The notes under the pieces were generated by a model. The model had not been told where the DNA came from. It saw only the letters and a program-made list of their open reading frames with translations, and ran no database searches. The translations under genes were made by a program, and so were the position numbers. Of a DNA stretch of 6,420 bases, positions 1-5,554 are shown in pieces. Source of the DNA: Nitrosopumilaceae archaeon (lineage in GTDB: Archaea; Thermoproteota; Nitrososphaeria; Nitrososphaerales; Nitrosopumilaceae); assembly GCA_007571225.1 (NCBI GenBank), contig RKRU01000113.1:1-6420 (forward strand). Reading direction: 5' to 3'. The first letter of the stretch is position 1; each line of letters begins with the position of its first letter.

Positions 1-56
1 CATTTTTATTTGCTGACCCCCTCTACAGTTCATCTGGTTGGGCAATACCCACCCCT

Positions 57-72
57 AAATTAATATATACAT
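57..72 (+). promoter_or_regulatory. TATA-like element before the small membrane genes
   Basis: An uninterrupted A/T tract with alternating TA steps (AATTAATATATA, then CATA) stands out from the C-rich sequence just before it. It resembles an archaeal TATA box. Its centre, near 65, would predict transcription starting near 91-93, which is downstream of the TTG proposed as the start of the first ORF (74). So either the real start codon is further in, the tract is not the promoter, or a second T-rich stretch at 3-11 is used instead. Confidence 0.35.
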
Positions 73-73
73 A

Positions 74-355
74 TTGAAAGCATACTTCCATCTACTGGTA
101 ACGATCGTGGTACTGTCGTTGTTTGGTTTCAGTGAATTGGCGCACGCCTCGGAGCTGTATGGCGCTCGAGATGTCGCCACCGCGCTAGCCACAATGGATG
201 CCCATGTGAAGGTTGACGAAAAAACGATAATGCGGATTCATCTTGCCGCTACACATGCTGGCCGAGTGAACCAAACCCAGAGTTGTTTGGCTATTCTTGG
301 CCTGTGTGGTGGTGTGGGCTTTATGTGTGTAGGTGAATGGCACATTATCAACTAG
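74..355 (+). CDS. small hypothetical protein with signal-peptide-like N-terminus
   Basis: I do not recognise this 93-residue ORF. It reads from a TTG codon. Residues 1-25 look like a signal peptide: a Lys at position 2, a hydrophobic core (HLLVTIVVLSLFGF) and an AHA-S site that a signal peptidase could cut. The middle part, about residues 26-60, is polar. A second hydrophobic stretch lies at about residues 70-88 and contains three Cys. The product is therefore probably exported or membrane-bound. No metal-binding or catalytic motif is evident. The start is uncertain: TTG 74 gives the full signal peptide, GTG 107 would remove most of it, and no ribosome-binding site is visible. The 3' end overlaps the next ORF by 23 bases in another frame, which suggests translational coupling or, less likely, one gene split by a frameshift. 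Confidence 0.45.
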   Translation: MKAYFHLLVTIVVLSLFGFSELAHASELYGARDVATALATMDAHVKVDEKTIMRIHLAATHAGRVNQTQSCLAILGLCGGVGFMCVGEWHIIN

Positions 356-617
356 ATCTTCTCTTTACAAAATAATATTCTGGATTCATGTCGGAGTTGC
401 CGGGTTCTTGACACTAGTTGGGCCAGTTTATTTCGGCTTGACGCCAATAGTGGTGTTTGATAGGATACCGGACATTCGCATGTATGTGCAGAATGCTGCA
501 ATGATCGGACTATGGGTTATGTACTTGGGGGTCATGTTCACGCTTCCCTACACGCACCTGCTGTTCAAACACAAGAAACTACAAACCGAACTGAAAAAGT
601 ACAGGGCGTCAAAATAG
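333..617 (+). CDS. small two-helix membrane protein, hypothetical
   Basis: A 94-residue ORF from GTG; an in-frame TAG immediately precedes the start, so it cannot extend further upstream. Two clear transmembrane segments are seen, at about residues 13-36 (rich in Ile, Phe, Val and Gly) and 54-78 (NAAMIGLWVMYLGVMF). A polar loop with DRIPDIR separates them. A strongly basic tail follows (KHKKLQTELKKYRASK), which by the positive-inside rule should face the cytoplasm. That predicts a helical hairpin with both ends inside. I do not recognise the family and see no catalytic motif; it could be a small accessory subunit of a membrane complex. It begins inside the last 23 bases of the preceding ORF, so the two are probably co-transcribed. 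An overlapping frame at 512-721 looks like a shadow. Confidence 0.6.
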   Translation: MNGTLSTRSSLYKIIFWIHVGVAGFLTLVGPVYFGLTPIVVFDRIPDIRMYVQNAAMIGLWVMYLGVMFTLPYTHLLFKHKKLQTELKKYRASK

Positions 618-692
618 GAAAAAACCATCGCATCACCCATACATACTACCCACCATCCGATTCAATCGGGTTAACGGGATCCCTGCACGGTA

Positions 693-778
693 GTAACTGT
701 TTACGTCTCCCACACGCCTGAATAACCGATTCTAGGTACAAATTTGGCAAATTGTTTACGCTGTATGTAAACAGTTAC
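693..778. repeat. perfect 12-bp inverted repeat, arms 693-704 and 767-778
   Basis: The left arm is GTAACTGTTTAC and the right arm GTAAACAGTTAC, exact reverse complements separated by 62 bases. The sub-motif TGTTTACG also recurs in direct orientation at 753-760. The right arm therefore has two possible partners, the distant 12-bp arm or the local arm at 750-759. This could be a pair of operator sites for a dimeric regulator, or alternative pairing in an RNA leader. Confidence 0.7.
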
Positions 779-786
779 GAATTTGT
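738..786. repeat. 49-base imperfect hairpin
   Basis: The inner stem pairs 750-759 (AATTGTTTAC) with 767-776 (GTAAACAGTT), ten pairs including one G.T, around the 7-base loop 760-766. After a small internal loop the outer stem pairs 738-745 (ACAAATTT) with 779-786 (GAATTTGT), eight pairs including one G.T. It shares its 3' inner arm with the longer-range 12-bp inverted repeat, so the two pairings exclude each other. It has no G+C-rich stem and no T-tract, so it is not a typical terminator. Confidence 0.6.
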
Positions 787-824
787 GTCCAAGATCAATA
801 ATTCAAGTATGTGTGACTTGGACA
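786..824. repeat. perfect 8-bp inverted repeat
   Basis: TGTCCAAG at 786-793 and CTTGGACA at 817-824 are exact reverse complements separated by 23 bases. The left arm begins at the last base of the preceding hairpin, so the structures abut. An operator or an RNA stem are both possible; chance cannot be excluded for eight pairs, but the clustering is notable. Confidence 0.45.
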
Positions 825-845
825 ACTTCTGGGTGCCCATAAAGA

Positions 846-861
846 AGGTAATTTGTTACCT
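846..861. repeat. 6-bp hairpin with 4-base loop
   Basis: AGGTAA at 846-851 and TTACCT at 856-861 pair perfectly around the loop TTTG. It is the third compact palindrome in the pckA upstream gap and ends 99 bases before the ATG. Alone it is weak evidence, but it fits a pattern of palindromic sites across 690-861. Confidence 0.4.
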
Positions 862-960
862 GTCAAAGTCCCCCAAATAACTGATCCCGCAGACAAATTC
901 AACAGATCATTTGAGTCTAACCCAAAAGATGTTAAGTGGACAGCCTCTCACACTTAAACA

Positions 961-2652
961 ATGGTAAAGGATAATAAAGCAACCCTGATCGAATCGAATA
1001 ATCTTGACGGCCACAAGGACATGTACATCTATAGTAGGAGGGACATCGAACTGACCCAAGTGTATGATGAGGATACACCCACATTCTCGTCCCAGCTCGA
1101 CGAGATTGGTATAAGACCATCAATAGTGCACAGAAATCCAGGCGCAAAGGAGCTTATGCACCTTGTAGTCAAGCGCGGCGAAGGTGTGATCAGTTCAACT
1201 GGCTCAGTTGCCGTAAACACAGGCAAGTATACAGGCAGATCTCCAGACGACCGCTTCATAGTAGATGACGATATGACCCACGATACAATTGACTGGGGAA
1301 AGATAAACCACAAGTTTCCTGCAGACAAGTTTGACATGCTGTTTGCCAAGATGAAGGATCATGTTGCCGGCAAGGAACTGTTCGTATTTGACGGCTTTGT
1401 GGGGGCAGATGAGGAACTACAAATGCCCATAAGAGTGATAAACGATCGGGCATGGCAGAGCCTCTTCTGCAACTGCCTGTTTATAGTACCCACAGAGGAG
1501 CAGGCCAGAACACACATTCCAAAACTCACCATCATATGCATCAACGACTTTGAGGCCGTGCCGGATGTTGATGGAACAGAATCAAACGTCTTTATCATCA
1601 TAAACATGACAAGGAAGATTGTAATTATAGGCGGTACCAAGTATGCAGGCGAGATAAAAAAATCCGTCTTTGCCGTGATGAATTTTCTGCTGCCAGACCT
1701 AGGCGTGTTTCCAATGCACTGTTCTGCAAACGTCGGCAGGGAAGACAACACAGCCCTCTTCTTTGGACTGTCTGGAACCGGTAAGACCACCCTCTCGGCA
1801 GACCCGGACAGGATGCTGATAGGGGATGATGAACACGGGTGGTCCGACAGGGGCACGTTCAACTTTGAGGGAGGCTGTTACGCAAAATGCATCAACCTCA
1901 ACAAGGAAGCCGAACCTGAGATATGGGATGCCATAAGACCCGGGGCTGTATTGGAGAATGTCGTGCTTGGTCCGGGCAATGTACCAGATTATAACGACAA
2001 CTCCCTTACCGAGAATACGCGGGCCGCATACCCGCTCAGCTACATTCCAGGTGCAAAGATTCCAAGCGTGGGGGGAAATCCGCACGTCATACTATTTCTG
2101 ACTGCCGATGCTCTGGGCGTACTTCCCCCCATCTCAAAGCTGACAAGGGACGGAGCCATGTACCACTTTATGTCAGGATATACAAGCAAGCTTGCCGGTA
2201 CCGAGCGGGGAATAAAAGAACCAAAGTCAGTCTTCTCCGAGTGTTTTGGTGCGCCGTTTATGCCCAGGCCTGCATCCGTATACGCCAAGATGCTAGGCGA
2301 GAAGATCGACCGGCACAATACCACAGTATATCTGATCAATACTGGATGGTCCGGGGGGCCGTACGGGCTCGGAAAGCGAATAAGCATAAAGTACAGCAGG
2401 GCCATGGTGACCGCCGCCCTTACTGGAACCATAGAAGAGGCACCATACAGGCACGATCCCCGGTTCAACCTTGATGTTCCAACGCGCGTAAAAGGTGTGC
2501 CAACGGAGATACTAGACCCGCGCAACACATGGGAGCACAAGAAATCCTATGACGCCGCTGCAAACAAGCTTGCAGACATGTTTGTAAAGAACTTTACAAA
2601 ATTTTCCCAAGTTCCGGCAAGCGTAATAGATGCAGGGCCGTCACCTGCCTGA
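961..2652 (+). CDS. pckA: phosphoenolpyruvate carboxykinase (ATP)
   Basis: This enzyme converts oxaloacetate and ATP to phosphoenolpyruvate, ADP and CO2 in the cytoplasm, the entry step of gluconeogenesis. All landmark motifs of the ATP-dependent family are present in its 563 residues. The substrate Arg is 93 in TGRSP. GGTKYAGEIKK at 224-234 supplies Tyr228 and the metal-binding Lys234. The metal-binding His is 253 in MHCSANVG. The P-loop GLSGTGKTT lies at 269-277 with Lys275 and Thr276. Kinase-2 IGDDEHGW lies at 287-294 with Asp289/290, ENTR places Arg354, and KRISIK is at 472-477. From Tyr228 to Arg354 the numbering is offset by exactly 21 from the E. coli enzyme as I recall it. It is longer than the roughly 540-residue E. 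coli protein, mainly through a polar N-terminal extension. The ATG at 961 gives this extension; Met21 at 1021 is an alternative start. In an autotrophic archaeon it would draw C4 acids into sugar synthesis. Confidence 0.97.
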   Translation: MVKDNKATLIESNNLDGHKDMYIYSRRDIELTQVYDEDTPTFSSQLDEIGIRPSIVHRNPGAKELMHLVVKRGEGVISSTGSVAVNTGKYTGRSPDDRFIVDDDMTHDTIDWGKINHKFPADKFDMLFAKMKDHVAGKELFVFDGFVGADEELQMPIRVINDRAWQSLFCNCLFIVPTEEQARTHIPKLTIICINDFEAVPDVDGTESNVFIIINMTRKIVIIGGTKYAGEIKKSVFAVMNFLLPDLGVFPMHCSANVGREDNTALFFGLSGTGKTTLSADPDRMLIGDDEHGWSDRGTFNFEGGCYAKCINLNKEAEPEIWDAIRPGAVLENVVLGPGNVPDYNDNSLTENTRAAYPLSYIPGAKIPSVGGNPHVILFLTADALGVLPPISKLTRDGAMYHFMSGYTSKLAGTERGIKEPKSVFSECFGAPFMPRPASVYAKMLGEKIDRHNTTVYLINTGWSGGPYGLGKRISIKYSRAMVTAALTGTIEEAPYRHDPRFNLDVPTRVKGVPTEILDPRNTWEHKKSYDAAANKLADMFVKNFTKFSQVPASVIDAGPSPA

Positions 2653-2751
2653 CTACACACAATAACAACAGCAACATGCCCTTTGTGGATTGGTGTGCTG
2701 TATGTGTGTGCGCCGTCACCTGCCTGACTACACACAACAGCAACAGCAACA
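2637..2751 (+). repeat. direct repeat duplicating the pckA 3' end, copies 2637-2676 and 2712-2751
   Basis: The two 40-base copies lie exactly 75 bases apart. The first 26 bases are identical, followed by three positions with two mismatches and then 11 identical bases. Copy one includes the last 16 bases of pckA with its TGA stop (encoding SPA-stop); copy two is an orphan in the gap. This suggests a tandem duplication of a 75-bp unit whose spacer has since diverged, or slippage. Around copy two, CTGT and TGTGTG (2698-2708, one bulged base) can pair with CACACA and ACAG (2731-2740), ten pairs with a 22-base loop. Confidence 0.85.
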
Positions 2752-2759
2752 GCAACAAC
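2736..2759 (+). repeat. AACAGC microsatellite
   Basis: Three exact AACAGC units are followed by a variant, AACAAC. A shorter relative (AACAACAGCAACA) follows the first copy of the pckA-end duplication at 2664-2676, so the array probably expanded by slippage in the second copy. No function is implied. Confidence 0.8.
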
Positions 2760-2942
2760 GATGGGCCGGTTGCGCAAAAGTACATACTGCCAATGCATCA
2801 GATACCTGCACCGCCTAGTGTAGGCCGTATACAAATGCAAGACCGCCCCAGATTAACTACAAGAATCCAGAAAGAAAGGGTAGGCAAGACGGCGCCCAAC
2901 TGCGCAGCAGAACCAATCATACCAAGAATAATTGCAATGATC

Positions 2943-3026
2943 GTGATTGTGATTGTGATTGTGACTACAATTATGAGTGTGATTGTGATTGTGACTACAA
3001 TAGTGATTGTGACTACAATTGTAATA
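2943..3026 (+). repeat. 14-unit hexanucleotide array (GTGATT family)
   Basis: Eighty-four bases divide without remainder into hexamers: six GTGATT, three GTGACT, three ACAATT/A, one ATGAGT and one terminal GTAATA. There is a higher order: the block of GTGATT run, GTGACT and ACAAT(T/A) occurs three times with GTGATT runs of three, two and one. Because the period is a multiple of three, frames stay open on both strands and encode Val-Ile-Thr or Ile-Thr-Val strings, which explains long apparent ORFs here. The array looks like a minisatellite formed by slippage; a structural or protein-binding role is possible but not shown. Confidence 0.85.
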
Positions 3027-3099
3027 CCTACACGCACATTACCCCGTCATACCCCACCACATGATCTTTGTAATTGGAATCCACCTTCAGGCTACTTCA

Positions 3100-3116
3100 G
3101 GCGCACCACATGCGCC
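3100..3116 (-). terminator. GC hairpin just past the protease stop codon
   Basis: GGCGCA and TGCGCC pair perfectly around a 5-base loop, 20 bases downstream of the protease TGA as read on the minus strand. No T-tract follows on that strand, and archaeal termination relies mainly on T-rich tracts, so this is at best a weak terminator or an mRNA 3'-end stabilising stem. A short direct repeat (CTTCAGGC at 3085-3092 and 3095-3102) adjoins it. Confidence 0.3.
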
Positions 3117-3136
3117 ACCGACTGGACTACTGCATG

Positions 3137-5383
3137 TCAATGGCCTGCAGGTACACGTCTTTTGCGCACTCCCACCGCCACGCCCACTACCCCCACAACA
3201 CCAACAACTCCGGCTGCAATGAGGACCTGCCGCAATGGCAGCTCCGCCAGCGGCGAAAATGTACTCTTGGACATGTCCCCGACAGTAGGTATCGGCGGGT
3301 ACGCTACAGATACATGGCCGCCTTCATCGGGCTCGCCTACGTATATTGTATCGTACGCGCTGTATGTTCTGTTCTCCACCATTATCTGTGCTTCCACCCA
3401 GTACAGACCATCCCGGAATACCTCCACTTGAGCACTGCCCGTGCTGCCCGGCGTAGAAGTGGCAGTGATGGCCTCTCCGGTTGCGGCATAAATGACATCT
3501 ATCTTTGCAAAGCCCCAGCCGTCGGGATGTCCCACATCAAACGACAGATGTCTGTGCCCATCTACGTCCTCCCCAAGTGCAGCATCTATCGAACCGGCCG
3601 TATAGTGCAGCAGGAACGGCACCACATACTCCACTTCATTGTGTGTAATGATGATGCGCCCCTCATGCTCTCCGTACGGCGCATCCTCCTCACCACCCAC
3701 ACTAGGCTCCAAGACTGCCAGCCGGACGGCAAGTAAGTCGTCGGCCATGCGAACATGTCCATACTCCAGTACGTCTGCCGGCACATCAAATGACACATCG
3801 ATATCGCCCACCTCGTGTGCGCTGCCGACTGGGCGCATCTCTAGATGCGCTTCGGCACTGCGTTCCTGGCTCGAGGTTATAACAACAAGACTTGGCGGCA
3901 TTACTGCCAGATCCGCCCTGTGTGCATCTGCAATGTCAAGCCTACCCGAACCTGCAGCATGTACAGAGAAGAGATTACCGTGAGCGTCTGCCACAGGCTC
4001 TGCAGTGGTCATGAGAATGGACTTTATCTCATATAGATCAAGATCGGGTTTTCCGTGCAACAGCAATGCAGCAGCCCCGCTTACATGGGGTGCAGAGTAG
4101 CTCGTCCCGCTCGTAATATTGTGAGACGAAATAGGCTGTGTCGTGTTTATGTATGCCCCGGGAGCCACAAGATCGGGTTTTATGTAAAACGGCGAGACCG
4201 GTCCGCGCGAGCTAAAGTGTACCACAAAGTCAGGATTATGAAACAGATTAAGGGATGCATCCATAACAGACCCCGGTCTTGTAGCATTATACCTTATCTC
4301 CACGCCATCTTCATAGCCAATCGAAACTACAGGTATTCTTGGCGCGTAGCCGGGTTCGATGAATTCATGGACAAGTTCTCCCAAAAACATGCCGGGCACG
4401 TTGTTGTATACTATCAGGGCTGCTGCCCCCGCATCAGCTGCATTCCTCTCCTTTAGGGAGAAATACAGCATCTCATCCTCCACGTCACTTCCCCGCTCCA
4501 CAATTACTATTGCGCCGTCGACATCGAGATCCTCAAAATCCTCTGCCTTAGCATAGCCTGCAAAGACCACATCTGACATCACTGGCATGCTCAATGATGG
4601 GGAATCTGCCATTGGAATTACGATATAGGACTTATCTTCAATTTGCAAGGTTGCAACCAGACTAGAGGTAAGATTGTTGTATGTGGCGCCAACCGTAAGT
4701 GCGCCGTGATTGCGTCCCGGACTTCCTATTGTAAACGGCTCTGGTCCCGTATTTCCCGCCGCCACCACTACAAGTATACCGTCACTTACAACCCGGTCGA
4801 TAGCCTCCTCTATGACCGGATTTGTCTTGTTTATACCTAGGCTGATGTTTATTATGTCCGCCCCATCGGCAGCGGCCATCCCTATTGCCCTTGCAATCAA
4901 TTCAGAAGAGACCCCAGACCCATCTTCGGATACCTTGTATGCCAGTATCTTGGACTTTGGCGCAACGCCCTGTAGGCTGCCGTCGGCGGCAATCACGCCT
5001 GCCACTTGGGTACCGTGTCCGTTCAGATCGGTTGGAAGTGATCCTCCCCGCCAGAGCAGGTTGTAGCCTCCCGCCACCTTTCCGTCTTCGCCCCATCCAA
5101 GCATATCGGGGTGTTCAAAGTCCACCCCAGTATCTATAACTGCCACCATGATACCGGTTCCGTCTATACCATCTAAGCGCGGCACCTCCGAACCTACAAA
5201 CGGTACACTGCGCGCCAAGTATACCTGAGCGTCATCGCCATAATCATGATAGGTATAGTCGATAGCATACAACAGGCCAAGGACCACTGCAATAGAGACA
5301 ACGTACGCTACTACTGCCACAGTGCAGTACCTGCCAGTCACAATACCCTCACGACCACATGCCATTATCGGTAGACCTTTCAT
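3137..5383 (-). CDS. membrane-anchored subtilisin-like serine protease (S8) with PA domain
   Basis: A secreted or surface endopeptidase of the S8 family, 748 residues from the first ATG. The catalytic triad is complete: Asp84 in VIDTGVD, His123 in NGHGTQVAG and Ser428 in GTSYSAPHVSG, with oxyanion Asn211 in AAGNTG. A protease-associated (PA) domain interrupts the catalytic domain at about 270-365, as in Vpr and lactocepin-type subtilases. Two beta-rich C-terminal domains follow at about 490-595 and 598-685. A hydrophobic helix at about 21-41 is a signal peptide or anchor. A second at about 719-739 is followed by RKRR, typical of a C-terminal membrane anchor. Six N-glycosylation sequons (N185, N237, N366, N413, N422, N671) fit an archaeal surface protein. 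No long propeptide is apparent: only about 40 residues separate the first helix from the Asp motif. Met7 (5365) is a better start on promoter spacing. The solute-binding protein gene lies 171 bp upstream on the same strand. Confidence 0.95.
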   Translation of the reverse strand: MKGLPIMACGREGIVTGRYCTVAVVAYVVSIAVVLGLLYAIDYTYHDYGDDAQVYLARSVPFVGSEVPRLDGIDGTGIMVAVIDTGVDFEHPDMLGWGEDGKVAGGYNLLWRGGSLPTDLNGHGTQVAGVIAADGSLQGVAPKSKILAYKVSEDGSGVSSELIARAIGMAAADGADIINISLGINKTNPVIEEAIDRVVSDGILVVVAAGNTGPEPFTIGSPGRNHGALTVGATYNNLTSSLVATLQIEDKSYIVIPMADSPSLSMPVMSDVVFAGYAKAEDFEDLDVDGAIVIVERGSDVEDEMLYFSLKERNAADAGAAALIVYNNVPGMFLGELVHEFIEPGYAPRIPVVSIGYEDGVEIRYNATRPGSVMDASLNLFHNPDFVVHFSSRGPVSPFYIKPDLVAPGAYINTTQPISSHNITSGTSYSAPHVSGAAALLLHGKPDLDLYEIKSILMTTAEPVADAHGNLFSVHAAGSGRLDIADAHRADLAVMPPSLVVITSSQERSAEAHLEMRPVGSAHEVGDIDVSFDVPADVLEYGHVRMADDLLAVRLAVLEPSVGGEEDAPYGEHEGRIIITHNEVEYVVPFLLHYTAGSIDAALGEDVDGHRHLSFDVGHPDGWGFAKIDVIYAATGEAITATSTPGSTGSAQVEVFRDGLYWVEAQIMVENRTYSAYDTIYVGEPDEGGHVSVAYPPIPTVGDMSKSTFSPLAELPLRQVLIAAGVVGVVGVVGVAVGVRKRRVPAGH

Positions 5384-5388
5384 ACGAG

Positions 5389-5397
5389 TTAAAAATA
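5389..5397 (-). promoter_or_regulatory. TATA-like box for the protease gene
   Basis: On the minus strand the sequence reads TATTTTTAA, preceded by AGGTC. Its centre (5393) lies only ten bases before the first ATG (5383) but 28 bases before the second in-frame ATG (Met7, 5365). The usual archaeal distance from TATA centre to transcription start is about 26-28 bases, so transcription would begin at or next to the second ATG. That gives a leaderless mRNA and a protein of 742 residues. The rest of the 171-bp gap upstream shows a CTGTCG doublet (5402-5407, 5412-5417) and nothing else recognisable. Confidence 0.5.
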
Positions 5398-5554
5398 GAC
5401 CTGTCGCAAGCCTGTCGTATTCTCCACTAGAATGCCACCTGCGGAATTTACTCTGTTAATGATTCCAGACATCGCCACAGGGCAAAAGACTGGAGCTCTT
5501 AATGTCAAAGATCGGAACTACCGCCTCCAGCTCACGAAACTAACCAGAAGTCGA

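Larger units (their letters stand above)
618..960 (+). promoter_or_regulatory. 343-bp AT-rich leader/promoter region of pckA with clustered inverted repeats
   Basis: This gap lies between the small membrane gene and pckA. No RNA gene was recognised. It is more AT-rich than the flanking genes and holds three adjacent potential hairpins plus a fourth, competing pairing; these are listed separately. A TATA box at the right distance for a leaderless pckA message is not obvious: the bases near 934 (GTTAAG) are a weak match. Other AT-rich spots are 796-803 and 874-880. A frame open from 722 to 877 without ATG until 809 is discussed in the findings. Confidence 0.5.
2653..3136. other. 484-bp convergent intergenic region, repeat-rich
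   Basis: This gap separates the 3' ends of pckA and the protease gene. It holds a partial direct duplication of the pckA end, an AACAGC microsatellite, a hexanucleotide array and a GC hairpin near the protease stop; each is listed separately. The part at 2761-2940 shows no repeat, RNA gene or family I recognise. Reading frames cross it on both strands, but they are made largely of repeat translation and I do not call them genes. Confidence 0.7.

Noticed and set aside
512..721. Plus-strand 69-codon frame overlapping the two-helix membrane gene
   Set aside because: Its first half is an out-of-frame reading of the membrane protein's second helix and tail, and the rest runs into repeat-bearing intergenic DNA without hydrophobic or domain features.
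1359..2540. Long minus-strand frames inside pckA (1359-1862, 1699-2085, 2040-2540)
   Set aside because: They are antisense to fully motif-supported pckA codons and their translations show no family features.
2698..2740. Ten-pair bulged hairpin as the pckA terminator
   Set aside because: No T-tract follows, the stem is built from CA/TG dinucleotide runs that pair easily by chance, and archaeal termination does not rely on such stems.
2798..3037. Minus-strand hydrophobic frame of 79 codons from GTG
   Set aside because: More than a third is the hexamer array translated as Ile-Thr-Val, which looks like membrane sequence by composition only. The remainder matches no family I know and no promoter precedes it. 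Homologues lacking the array would reopen the question.
2676..3431. Plus-strand 251-codon open frame
   Set aside because: Its translation consists of repeat products (Asn-Ser and Val-Ile-Thr strings), and its 3' part is antisense to the well-supported protease gene.
3074..3736. Plus-strand 220-codon frame opposite the protease C-terminus
   Set aside because: It is rich in Arg, His, Cys and Tyr with no domain pattern, and lies antisense to conserved beta-domain coding sequence; it is a shadow frame.
5490..5530. CTGGAG/CTCCAG inverted repeat between the binding-protein and protease genes
   Set aside because: Only six pairs separated by 29 bases, which is expected by chance, and no T-tract stands beside it.
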